64,000 bases of DNA from Sarocladium kiliense. Taxonomy: Eukaryota > Ascomycota > Sordariomycetes > Hypocreales > Sarocladiaceae. Each line of letters begins with the position of its first letter. The stretch's first letter is position 1. The position numbers and the translations under genes are program-made. The notes beneath the pieces were generated by a model. That model was not told the origin of the DNA, did no database searches, and worked only from the letters and a program-made list of their open reading frames with translations. Shown here piece by piece: positions 46,706 through 56,177 of this stretch. Where the stretch lies: assembly GCA_030734395.1 (NCBI GenBank), contig JAUZTG010000017.1:1116001-1180000 (forward strand), in the 5' to 3' direction.

Positions 46706-47162
46706 GCGTGTCAAGCAGGCTCGGGGTTTACTTGTTTCTTGGACGCCACTGCACCCTCATTTCGGAGGGTTTAAAGCATAGGCTTATTGCAATCAATTGA
46801 ACATCACCGATTTCTCAAAGCTCTGTCTACAGATTCAGCATATATTAATATGCATATTGCCCATTTGGTTGCTTTGACAGCTCACTGTCCGCATTTAAGA
46901 GCAGCATACGGCGAATACATATGTCGAGACGCAAATTCCTAAGGTATTTGAAGTCCGCGCTCCCAATCTGGCTGCTAAGATGGCAACCCCAAACACGACC
47001 CACGTCGCCCACGCCGCCTACACCACAGCTAGTTAGAGCACAATCGGAAACGCGGCCGCATCTGTCTTACAAAGAGGTGTATTACTTAAATAGTCGAATG
47101 CCTTCGGTCCAAGCATCTCTGTACACGGACCCAATAACTACCGTTTCCATTGCCGTCATAAC
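46706..47162. other. intergenic region
   Basis: Between two same-strand SDR genes; AT-rich around 46790-46870. The 86-codon frame at 46921 has no domain. I see no gene. Confidence 0.5.
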
Positions 47163-48011
47163 ATGGCAACGAGAGCAGTGATTGTTGGCGGAACAAGCGG
47201 CATTGGCCTGGCTCTTGCTCGACATCTAGCTACAACCTCCCCGAATGCATGCGTTACAATCTGCGGTCGCACGCGCCCTGCCGACCTTCCTCCACACATC
47301 GAATTCTCACCGATTGAAGCAAGTCTGATGAGTGGGATCAAGAAATGGTCAGGGAGGTTCACAGCCGCACTCGCTGGACAGCAAGTCGGTTTACTTGTGC
47401 TATCGCAAGGCACTTCAAACTTTGATGGCCGCAGCGAGACCGAAGAGGGCATTGACCGCAAACTAGCGCTCCACTACTATGGTCGGCAGCTCATTGTTCG
47501 CGAACTGGCTGGCGTTCTTACACCAGACGCAAAGATCATGTTCATTTTGAACGGCATGGAAGGTTCTCCGTCCCATATTAACTGGGACGATCTGGACCTC
47601 AAGTCTACATACTCTATGAGATCTGCTGCGAAGCAGTCGGCGACGATGCTAGATATCATTATCCAGCATTACGCTGTCACGCAGAAAGAGGAGGGGACTG
47701 CCAAACGGCACTATGCGCATGTGTTTCCAGGTGGAGTTTTGACGGGTCTCACGAGAGAGTGGCCCTGGTGGGCAAAGGCGGGCGTCAAAGTAGTTGCACC
47801 CTTTATTGCTACGAAACCCGAAGAATGTGCAAAAGTTCTGCTCGCAGGCCTTGAGAACGCTGTCGTTATAGCTGAGGAGCATGGCCAATTCTGGAGCAAT
47901 ATAGATCATAACGGTCGGATGATTGAGGATAAACAGATGTGGGTGAAAAGCCAGAGGGAGTTGCTAGCTGAGCACACTTGGAGAACCATTGATACTGCGC
48001 TCAACCAGTGA
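47163..48011 (+). CDS. SDR-fold protein lacking the YxxxK motif
   Basis: 282 residues, single exon. The N-terminus AVIVGGTSGIGLALARHL is a clear SDR cofactor-binding motif (GGTSGIG at residues 9-15). At the expected active site the sequence is TYSMRSAAKQSA: Tyr150 is followed four residues later by Ser154, with Lys only at 157, so the canonical catalytic Tyr-xxx-Lys is not formed. I know a fungal SDR subgroup with a YS-xx-AA-x-S pattern here, and this protein fits it (also KIMFILNGMEGS and an NWDDLDLKS segment). It may be catalytically altered or use another residue. It sits between an SDR and a dehydrogenase pseudogene, all on the plus strand. Confidence 0.82.
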   Translation: MATRAVIVGGTSGIGLALARHLATTSPNACVTICGRTRPADLPPHIEFSPIEASLMSGIKKWSGRFTAALAGQQVGLLVLSQGTSNFDGRSETEEGIDRKLALHYYGRQLIVRELAGVLTPDAKIMFILNGMEGSPSHINWDDLDLKSTYSMRSAAKQSATMLDIIIQHYAVTQKEEGTAKRHYAHVFPGGVLTGLTREWPWWAKAGVKVVAPFIATKPEECAKVLLAGLENAVVIAEEHGQFWSNIDHNGRMIEDKQMWVKSQRELLAEHTWRTIDTALNQ

Positions 48012-48496
48012 TGCGAGAGAGCTATGTATATGAAAATTACATTGTCTTGCGTGTATCTCATGCTTGTCTAGGAATATACTACGGTTTTGCAGGCCAAGAC
48101 ACGTAAGAAAAAAGCCCTGGACTATGGTGATAACCTTATTCCACAGCAGACTTGTCCCTAGACGGCAAATACCATCGCTCGTAGACAGAATAACTCCACC
48201 CAGCGTTGTAAAGAATTTCAGGGTCTGTTATACAGCCGTGCCCGGAGGTAGGAGTGAACAGTGACATCTGGTGTTTGATACACCAGCCGGATCCAGAACT
48301 CGGAAGTCATGAATTCCCGGCTCTGCAGTATGACAGTGGCAGTCCGAGTATCAGAGACGGCGGCGTACCTTAAAGTCCGAGGCATTCATTAAAGCTCTTC
48401 CAGTGAATCATCACTAGAGATATATGCCGTCTGAGATTCTTCAAATTCACCGCAACAAGTCAGACATCGGCAACTGAATCGAATACAGTAAGCAAT
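48012..48496. other. intergenic region
   Basis: Upstream of the alcohol dehydrogenase pseudogene. I see nothing supportable. Confidence 0.5.
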
Positions 48497-49690
48497 ATGG
48501 TATCCGCCAACGTTACTTTGCCCGTCACCATGCGGGCCGTCCTACTGGCAGGTGTTTACAATATCACTGTCCAGGACGTTGCAGTGCCAGAACTCGAAGC
48601 ACCAACAGATGCCGTTGTTAAGTTGACTACGACTGGCATCTACGGGTCCAATCTTTATGCCTATCGGGGGTTTCCATCAGGTCAAGATCCTTGTGTCCTT
48701 GGGCATGAGGGCATTGGCTAGATTGTTCAAACCGGTAGTGCGGTATCGACAGTTTTCTTCGGTGACTAAGTGGTGATCCGCGATAATTTTCACCACGGTC
48801 AGCTCGAGATGGAACCTACGTTACCAGTGTCCTACAGAGGCGGGGTTCAGTCGCCGAGTGTATCAGGCCTTCAAGGTGAGATGGACTATCATGAAGTTAG
48901 CAGGCGTGTCACTTACAACGTTCAACGATATGCAGCCGAATATAGCGTTGGAAAATGTGCAGATGCCACCCTGTTTCGACTCCCAATTCCACGCAATGAG
49001 ACCAATGAGACTCTGGAGCAGAGCCTTTTGATGACAGGAGATATCTTTGCAACTGGATGGGAAGCAGGTACCTGGTCCGGCTACCAACCAGGCGACTCTA
49101 TTGTTGTGTTTGGTGCTGGTCCAGTGGGCTTGGTGGCAGCGCTACGCGGCGCTTCTCATGTCTACACAGTGGACCACGTCCAAGAACGCCTCGATATCGC
49201 CAAAGCTATCGGAGCAACCCTTATTAGTTTCGTCGAATCTGATCCAGCATTACAGACCCGGGAGCTAGAGCCTACCGGAGCCCAGCGAGCCGTGGACTGT
49301 GTTGGACTAGAAGCTCTCAACGATAAGCTCGCATTCGACCCATCCATCATCGTTCGACAAATGGTCAACGTGACTGGTTTTGAGGGAGGATTGGGCCAAG
49401 TCGGCGTCCATACCTATACACCTGGCACTTATGCTGCCCAAGAGCATCCGCCGCTTAGCGCTGACATTAACTTTCCTGCTATCAGCTTTTGGACCAAGTC
49501 ACTTCATATGCAGGCTGGAATTGTACAGCCTTATCGCATCACCCCGCAGCCTATTAACGTCGTTGCGAGTGGTAACGCAAATACGAGCTTCATCATCACC
49601 GCAATTATCAACATTGATGATTCGCCTACATACTATGAAAAGTTCAATCGCACCGAGGAGGTCAAGGTCCTGATTTCCTTTAACTCTTGA
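48497..49690 (+). pseudogene. zinc-type alcohol dehydrogenase pseudogene (MDR superfamily)
   Basis: One continuous reading frame relates to medium-chain dehydrogenases but is interrupted by two in-frame stops, a TAG at 48719-48721 just after the CVLGHEGIG motif and a TAA at 48767-48769 in the GD-x-VVI segment. Upstream, MRAVLLAGVYNITVQDV and TTTGIYGSNLYAYRG keep the family pattern, but Ser stands where many members have the Cys zinc ligand. The structural-zinc Cys loop is replaced by unrelated sequence (HHGQLEMEP onward). Downstream the cofactor domain is well preserved (GYQPGDSIVVFGAGPVGLVAAL, FNRTEEVKVLISF), apart from a short deletion after VAAL. The decay is therefore local and recent-looking. 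A spliced or readthrough product is conceivable but would lack a normal zinc site. Confidence 0.8.
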
Positions 49691-49828
49691 TAAAGCACAG
49701 ATACGTCCTATGCAATTCTATTACAGAAAATGTTGTATTCTCATCTACTTTATGTTAATCTCTCCCTTGAACTCAGGGAAGCTGCAGCTGGTGTTAGCAT
49801 ACACCCACTCGCAGATACGTCGGGTGAC

Positions 49829-51367
49829 TTACACAGTCAGCATTCTATTCCCGACTGTCCAATTATTGATGTTACTGATGTGGAGGTCAAAAACAGGGTT
49901 AAGAACAGCTCCCTCCCCATTGAAGTAGAGAACTATGTCCTCGTCTCGATACGGCCAATTGATGGAAAGACTTTCATTGCAGATTGAACTGATGAGATGG
50001 TGCTGGTCATGGTACTTGGACCAGCGGCACATTCTCTCCCGTAACAGAGGCCATGACACGAAGTCGACCCAAGGTGCATGCGGTACAGCCAGCTGCGCAG
50101 CGCAAGGCCGCAACCATATGGGCATGGCGTCGTAATGAGCCTCGGTTGGCTGTATCTGCCAGCGAATCACCGCAGACATGACGTATAAAATGGCTATCTG
50201 CTCGGGCAAAGTCGGTACTGTCGTCACCGGGATGATGTTATTGACAATGCTTGACGTGACTGGGTAGCGATTTACTTGGGAGCCGAGACATGGATTGAGG
50301 AGAGACTGAACGGATGGAAAGGGGTGTCCATGGAACTCGGAGGCATTGTCTTGCAATCTGCGCTGGGAGATGAGGTCAATTACCACCCGATCGATGAGAC
50401 ACGACGGGGCAGAATGCTTTGGCAGCGCCGTCCAGACCTGGTTGCCGGGAATTAATTGGGTCTGTACGGGATGCGATTTTAGGGCCCCGTTCCCGGATGA
50501 GACCGCCATCTTCCCAGCAATGTCGCTGGGCCTCCCTTGAATATTTCCCTCATTGGCGATGGCACTTACGGCATATTGTCGATGGTCATTGCTGTCGATC
50601 TCGCCGGCTTTGTTTGTGCTTTGCCTCTGCCGCCGCCGGTTTGATGTGGACTCGATCGCAGCAGCATATTCGGTGGGTAAACCCCCAGGACCGGAATCGC
50701 TGATAAAACATGGTTCTGACCAGACAGTAAAACCTGCCATCGCATCGTGAGCATCTCCTCGGCAAATCTGACGGAAGATTCCTGACAATACGCGCGTGCA
50801 CGCAAGGCAAGAGTTGATGCACTTACCAAAGCCCCGAGGATTTTCGTTTAGCATTTGGTAAATGCTGGGCTTCGTATAGTCATCTGCCCAAGTCAGTGAC
50901 TCTGGTGGTGTTGTGATGGTTGGAGTCGTCGCTGTCGCAGTCGCCGTCGAGGTAGTCAAGCTGGAAACCCAGAAAGCATTGTCCATAGAATCTTCTTGCG
51001 AGTGCGGAGACGGATCGCCCCTCTCTTCAGGCCAGACATCTTGGCTTAGGAGGTTCGAGGAAGCGGCAGCCTGTCTTGAAAATCTATCCTCCCCTGATAT
51101 GCATTCACTGCACGTGGAGGAGTTGTTGAGTGCTGTTAATTCAAGGAGGCGTTCTTCAAGGAGATAATTTTGGGCTTGGAGCTGCGCAATCTGATCTTGC
51201 AGAGCCTCAACTTGGGCTTTGAGCCTTTCCCGTCGCAACCGTTGCGCGGTTTTGTCGCCTTCTCGCTTCCGCTTGAGTTGCTCGGGGGTGAGAAGATCAA
51301 CTGCGCGTTTCTTATGCGGTGCATTGGCTGTATCCTCTGTCAACTGCGCGTTTCTTATGCGGTGCAT
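49829..51367 (-). CDS. bZIP transcription factor with DUF3425 domain
   Basis: From the ATG at 51367 the product has 512 residues; the frame also stays open to an ATG at 51511. The basic region KRKREGDKTAQRLRRERLK is followed at once by a leucine zipper (VEALQDQIAQLQAQNYLLEERL). Asp stands where classical bZIPs have Asn, as in many fungal DUF3425 factors. The C-terminal part (AILYVMSAVIRWQIQPTEAH, MPIWLRPCAAQLAVPHAPWV) is the DUF3425 domain. The apparent original start, an ATG at 51398 opening MSDSKPEDTANAPHKKRAVD, is out of frame because a 43-bp tandem duplication intervenes; from there translation would stop after 28 codons. The ATG at 51367, created within the duplicated unit, restores access to the bZIP frame. 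Likely a local pathway regulator for the neighbouring genes. Confidence 0.85.
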   Translation of the reverse strand: MHRIRNAQLTEDTANAPHKKRAVDLLTPEQLKRKREGDKTAQRLRRERLKAQVEALQDQIAQLQAQNYLLEERLLELTALNNSSTCSECISGEDRFSRQAAASSNLLSQDVWPEERGDPSPHSQEDSMDNAFWVSSLTTSTATATATTPTITTPPESLTWADDYTKPSIYQMLNENPRGFGKCINSCLACTRVLSGIFRQICRGDAHDAMAGFTVWSEPCFISDSGPGGLPTEYAAAIESTSNRRRQRQSTNKAGEIDSNDHRQYAVSAIANEGNIQGRPSDIAGKMAVSSGNGALKSHPVQTQLIPGNQVWTALPKHSAPSCLIDRVVIDLISQRRLQDNASEFHGHPFPSVQSLLNPCLGSQVNRYPVTSSIVNNIIPVTTVPTLPEQIAILYVMSAVIRWQIQPTEAHYDAMPIWLRPCAAQLAVPHAPWVDFVSWPLLRERMCRWSKYHDQHHLISSICNESLSINWPYRDEDIVLYFNGEGAVLNPVFDLHISNINNWTVGNRMLTV

Positions 51368-51382
51368 TGGCTGTATCCTCTG
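51297..51382. repeat. perfect 43-bp tandem duplication in the bZIP 5' coding region
   Basis: Positions 51297-51339 and 51340-51382 are identical. The unit begins TCAACTGCGCG and ends GTATCCTCTG. Its length is not a multiple of three, so it shifts the frame between the ATG at 51398 and the bZIP domain. Perfect identity implies a recent event or an assembly artefact. Confidence 0.95.
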
Positions 51383-51819
51383 GCTTAGAATCAGACATTC
51401 TTTTGAGCAGCGCGAGTTGCAAGAATTTGAGCCCTTTTCATGACCAACTCGCGAGTACGAAGACAGCATGAGCTCGATAAACGGCACAGCTAATTGGAGT
51501 AATCTATGCAAATCACATCTTCTCCTGGAACCTGAGCGGAAAGCAACCCTAGTTCCCCAGATTTAGTACCCCGCGTGAGGGTCGGGACTATTCCCTTTAG
51601 CGTTTGGACCAGCTTTCAGTTCAGTCCTCCCATGAGTCGTTAGCTTCGATGTTCGATGGAGTGCTGCGCCGCAAAACGTTACCCAGAGCCAGGGTCCTAA
51701 TACCGGAGCTAACCTTTCTCTTCCTCAAAGCATCAGCCAAGAACATATAAACATAAGAGGGCGAATCGGTTGGAAAGGGAGACTATCCCACGTGAAAAGC
51801 CTTTAACCCTAATCCTAGA
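51383..51819. other. bidirectional intergenic region (bZIP/EthD)
   Basis: Shared upstream DNA of the divergent bZIP and EthD genes, including the frame-shifted ancestral bZIP start at 51398. No other gene is seen. Confidence 0.5.
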
Positions 51820-52456
51820 ATGACTGCTTCCGCCATTCCTAAGGAACCGACCGGTCCCGCACCGACAAGAAATGGCAAGTTGCTGAAAATAACACTGTAT
51901 TTGAAAAAGCTCCCTCATGTGTCGGATACCTTTTTCCACGCCTACTGGGCAAACAATCATGTTGGACCTGCAGTAAGCAACCCAAAGTTCAGACAAAAGG
52001 TCGTTCGATATAATCAAGTGAGTTAAAAATATCACAGCACGCGCATTTTCCTCGCATGAATTTTAGTCAAGGCGATGCTCTCGCGTCCATGCCGACTTTG
52101 GAATTCCAAGAGCTGACATTTTATCACTTCAAGTATCACATTACACCTGAACTTCGGAAGGAAGCAGAGAGGTGCGGGATGCCCGTGCTTTCGTATGATG
52201 GCATCGCAGAGATCTGGGTTCGGACCTTTCAGGATTGGATGGACGCGGTTACGGATCCCACCTTTGCGGAGCAGCTCCAAGGTATGTGGACGCCGGTGCT
52301 GAAAACTATTTCCTGTGTGGGAACAGCTAAGCCGCATGAAAGCTAAAGGTCCTGACAGGAGACGACCTTAGGTTCCTGCAGAACCCAGTCCGTATCACAA
52401 TGGGCTACGATCATCTGGTCATTGGAGATGGCCAAGCCTTTAAACCAAAGCTGTAG
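51820..52456 (+). CDS. EthD-domain protein (dimeric alpha-beta barrel)
   Basis: Exons 51820-52017, 52134-52281 and 52359-52456 give 147 residues. Introns are 116 bp (GTGAGT donor, GAGCTGAC branch, TTCAAG acceptor) and 77 bp (GTATGT donor, CCTGAC branch, ACAG acceptor). Splicing gives VVRYNQ to YHITPELRKE, and FAEQLQ to GDDLRFLQNP, restoring one compact domain: LLKITLYLKKLPHVSDTFFH, a YWANNH segment, VLSYDGIAEIWVRTFQDW and a terminal MGYDHLVIG strand. This order is typical of EthD-like proteins that accompany fungal polyketide clusters as dehydratases, decarboxylases or cyclases, and of EthD in ether degradation. An apparent 96-codon frame at 52056 is mostly intron 1 plus exon 2. It is divergent from the bZIP gene. 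Confidence 0.85.
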
Positions 52457-52606
52457 ATGTCAATGGGATTTAGTCGATCAAGCAATCATCGTGACATAGA
52501 GCGTTCCATCCGAAACGTACTTAACGCGTATGAGTTACAATCTGTCTGAAACTCCATATACTTTTGACTTAAGAGAAGCATAATAGAAGTATGAACAACC
52601 GGTGTT

Positions 52607-54631
52607 TCAAACCTCCTCGTCTGGCGCCGCCATTTTGTCTTCAGTAGTCGTATGTGTCTTATGTAATGTCACAGCTACCTGTCCTGTCATCTTGTCATCT
52701 ACATTTGGTGCAAAGAAGCTCAGAATGACAGCGATACCGGTGAATGCGATTGTGGTAAAGAAGACCGTGCTGTATGCCTTTGCACTGGCAAACTGATATG
52801 CTCGGGTAGAAGCCGTCAATATGCTATCAGTGAGACCCTCAATGCCACTGAAGTCACCAGTGGTGAAGCTAGCAAGCAGCGAAGGCACTGAGCCTGCTGG
52901 AAGGCCGGCCTCGGTAGCTGCCCTCGTGACACTTGCTGGCACCGTCTCGCTGAGGCGGTTGCTGAGCACCGAAAGATAAACGGCGCTTCCAAGCGACGAG
53001 ATGACAGATCGGATAGAGCCGGCGGCTATTTGAAACGTCAGTCAATAAGAAAACGAGATAGCCCTGTCGAACATACCCCCGACAGCAGTGCCGATCTCAC
53101 TTTGGTCGAGCAGCTCAATACCAGCAAGAGACAGAGTCACACTCTCGACCCAACCTATGGCGAAACAGGAGACAATAATCAAAGACGTTGCCATACCCTT
53201 GTCGTCAGGTCCCGCAGCCGCCACGGCTGCAATATGTCAGTTCTTGACGTGTCTTCATTAGGAGTTCGAGCACACTTACCTCCAAGCAGGGCGCCGCCAA
53301 TGATGATCGCAACGATAAGTTGAACCTTGGTCTTTCCAAAAGGTGCAGCAAGCAGCCCCGAGATGATTTGCCCAGCGTTGATGCAGGCTGTGGGTGCACA
53401 GGCTAGTAAACCGGCGTACATTGATGCGCCTCCGTCATTAGTATAAAGAACAGCCACCATCTGCGGCCAGATGACGGCCATAGCGTAGTAGATGCTAGCG
53501 CCGAGTCCAAGCAACACGCATGTCACAACCCATTTGGAGTTGCGGAAAAGTTGCATGGGGAGCAAAGGTTCAGAGAGATTGGCGAATGTCTCCCAGCACA
53601 CAAAAGCTACAAGGCCAAGAAACCCAGCGACCATGGTCGCAATCACTTGGGCAGATGCCCAAGGGTACTGCTGGCCGCCCCATGACAGACCGAGCAAAAA
53701 CACAAACAGCCCTGCAGTGAACAGAAGCATGCCAGCCCAGTCGAGCCTTTTGAGTTGTTGCATTTTGTCTCGGTCGCTGAACTTCTCACTGAAGGTGGGT
53801 GGAAAGTAGAACAGAGTAAAAAGAACCCCTGAGACAAAGTTGATGACAATCATAATGTAGTAACACCACCGCCAGCCGGCATCGGTGTGCAGGATGAGGG
53901 ATTTCGAGATGGCTGGCCCAAACGCGGCTGGCGGTATACAGAAACAGTACATCAATGCGTTGGTCGCAAATCGATACTGGAGCGTGGACGCATCAGCAAC
54001 CCTTAGAACAACACAAGGAAGGCCGGAAAGAATGCCCACCTTCATGGGAACCAGCTCGCCCGTGATGAACGAGAATGACTGTTGTCCAGAAGCAGCTACT
54101 CCGATTAGTGTAGTGCCGCCGATCAAAGTATTAACGTCCTTGGCCACTGCACACACAATGCAGCCGACAAGGGCCAAGACGGCTGCGCCGATGAAGAAGT
54201 ACTAGGTTGGTAAAACGTTTAGCATCCATCAAGAGCCTTGGGGACTGCGGATGCCGGAATCAAAGGCCTCTTACACGTCTTCCAAAGAGATCACTCAGTC
54301 TTCCGACCAAGAGAAGACCAATGGCAAGAGTCAGCGTATATACTAGAGACACCCAAGCAATGCTTTCAGATGGCCCAATGTCTGCGTTAATCAAGGTCAA
54401 ATTTGGAGCAGCGAGACCGAAGCCTCCAACGGCAGCAGTCAGGCCCAAGCCAGTAGCGGTTATCGTGCCGAGGAACGAAGGGCTGTAGAAGTAGCTCGCT
54501 GGTAAGGTTTTCTGGTCAGTGACAAATCCAGTCACACCAGGTGGATGCGCATGATCACGGTTGCTGTGGTTCGATGGCGGTGCTGTCGTGCCTTCATTGT
54601 GCAATACAGCCATGTTTTGCTTCTCCGACAT
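52607..54631 (-). CDS. MFS efflux transporter, TRI12-like
   Basis: Four exons, 54275-54631, 53280-54201, 53077-53226 and 52607-53025, give 615 residues. Introns are 51-73 bp and all junctions keep TM segments intact (LFGRR to YFFIGAAVLAL, GGALLG to AVAAAGPDD, GTAVG to AAGSIRS). The protein shows about 14 hydrophobic helices, the motif-A-like VGRLSDLFGRR loop after TM2, a conserved LDWAGMLLFTAGLFVFLLGLSWGG segment and an SVISSLGSAVYLSVL helix. These features, together with the length, fit the TRI12 branch of DHA2-type pumps, which export toxins or siderophore-like compounds. With the EthD protein and bZIP factor beside it, it suggests a cluster exporter. The N-terminus is hydrophilic (about 45 residues). 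Confidence 0.9.
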
Positions 54632-55277
54632 TCTGAGTAATGGTTTGAGGAGTGGGCCAGTTGCGAACAGTGAGAAAAGGTAGTCCGGGGTTTCCAGAGA
54701 ATAAAGTCCTGACACAGGTGATGAAGGACCGCATGGAACTTGTTATTCGAAGGATGCGAGGCTTTTATCTACGACACTGACACGACGCTCGTCGAGCACA
54801 TGGTAGTCTAGATCCTTTGCGGCTTGTGGAGAGGCGGCGATGACTCCGGCACCATGGAAACGCGATCATCTTCGCGTTAATGCTTAGCCGAGACTTGTCG
54901 GTCCTTGTTTTCCTGGAGGAGTCCAACCAGATATTGACAGTAAAGGTTGAATCCAGAAAGCTTGAATTAGACTGGGCACTCTGCCCTTGAGAATCCCCAT
55001 GGGGAAGGCCTATCATGGAAACAAGCTAACGACTCATGACGCCCACATTTGCGGAGGCGAGACATCCGGCTCGAATCCGCTGTCTTGACAACGCTACCAC
55101 TCTAGCATGCATCTGGGTACCAATTTCCTCATATAAGGTTGTCCATATATTCCAAGACAATGGAGAAGGGACTATGTACGTAAAGCAGATTGCGCGCTAT
55201 GCCATTTCTGAACCGAGGTTCTTCAAGAAAAGGTGCAGCCTCGTTCTTCTTGTCCCCGTGTCGAAGTCAAGCGAATC
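54632..55277. other. intergenic region
   Basis: Upstream of the MFS gene and of the P450 fragment. A stretch at about 55056-55120 resembles a tRNA read on the minus strand but does not fold properly (see rejected items). I see no gene. Confidence 0.45.
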
Positions 55278-55657
55278 ATGGGTCAACACTTTCTGAGCCA
55301 CGCACTGGCCGCACCCTCAGGACTGAGTGGCATGATAATCGACACCACTAATGGCTGGAGCCTAGCTACGCTCTTAGGGTTCATGCTGGCCGCCCTCATC
55401 GCCTACGCTACGTGGATCGTCTATTTTCACCCGCTGTCAGCTTTCCCAGGGCCGAAGAGGGCAATCATCTCCAATGTATAGACAGTTCTCCGAAGACTCA
55501 GTATCCTCGGTCGTTTGGAGAAGAACGCACGGTAAACTGACAATATTGACCTAGATATTCTACTTCAAAGCGGTTGTAAGTGGCCGGTCAAATAAGATCG
55601 TGAAAGCCATGCATGATAAGTACGGTAAGATTCAAACGGCCTCACTAAGCTGAATGC
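55278..55657 (+). pseudogene. truncated cytochrome P450, 5' fragment
   Basis: Exon 1 (55278-55475) encodes 66 residues with an N-terminal membrane anchor (SLATLLGFMLAALIAYATWIV) and then YFHPLSAFPGPK, the hinge that opens nearly all fungal microsomal P450s. Exon 2 (55555-55624, 79-bp intron) adds FKAVVSGRSNKIVKAMHDKYG, the next conserved block. It ends in a good GTAAGA donor, but no downstream P450 sequence follows: the I-helix, ExxR and Cys-heme regions are all absent. Homology stops around 55625-55660, next to an oppositely oriented EthD-like fragment. The remaining exons show no stop, so the gene was probably cut by a deletion or rearrangement rather than by gradual decay. Confidence 0.78.
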
Positions 55658-55735
55658 TTAGAATTGCTTCTCACTGATATCGGCCTTCTTTTTAAAGAAA
55701 GTTGTTCCACGATATGTTGCCTTTGGCTCAGCCAT
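55658..55735 (-). pseudogene. truncated EthD-like domain, N-terminal fragment
   Basis: A 25-residue frame from the ATG at 55735 contains TTFFKKKADISEKQF, which aligns by pattern with the opening of EthD domains (compare LYLKKLPHVSDTFF in the intact gene at 51820). It stops at 55658, where a His/Trp block should follow. The fragment is short, so the call is tentative. It points towards the truncated P450. Confidence 0.4.
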
Positions 55736-56177
55736 GGTAGCTCGGAAATTGCGATGTGAGGGAAGCCGTGAGAAGAACGCCTTATCGCGGCTTGCGTCGT
55801 GTTTCGCGGGAAAAAGCTTCAGGTAGAGCAGTGGTGCGGCTGCAATACTCTTTTGACTGTAGAGAAGCACAGCTTAAGGACGATGAGTCCCGCAAGCGGA
55901 AGTCCTTTCCCACTTACGTGAGCCACGACTTCATTCATGATTCATGGCCAAATGAGGGCCATGAAGTAAGGTATAGGACTATTGGCTCCTACGGGGGCTG
56001 TGAGATGTCTGAGTCAGGACCCCGCTCACTCATCGGGAGCTTTTTCCCTACATTACGATAAGCTTGCACTAAAATGCCCTTCCAGACGGAGCTTGTTGGC
56101 GTGCTACATCCAAACGCCTGCTCAATATGCTTTTGTGTCAGGCGCCTTCCAGCAGTCAACAAGCCCAAAACACCAGA
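55736..56177. other. intergenic region
   Basis: Between the EthD-like fragment and the SDR. A 101-codon frame at 55756 has no domain. I see no gene. Confidence 0.45.

Noticed and set aside
48497..49690. RIP as the cause of the stops in the dehydrogenase
   Set aside because: Only two stops, no obvious CpA-to-TpA saturation by eye, and the original codons are unknown. A dinucleotide index would be needed.
52056..52346. Separate small gene inside the EthD locus
   Set aside because: The frame combines intron 1 and exon 2 of the EthD gene. Splice sites and family motifs explain it better.
55056..55120. tRNA-like sequence on the minus strand (D-arm-like GAGTGGTAG, TCAAGA loop-like, GATTCGAG T-loop-like)
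   Set aside because: The acceptor ends do not pair, the anticodon stem has mismatches and the T-stem has only three pairs. It is at most a degraded remnant.
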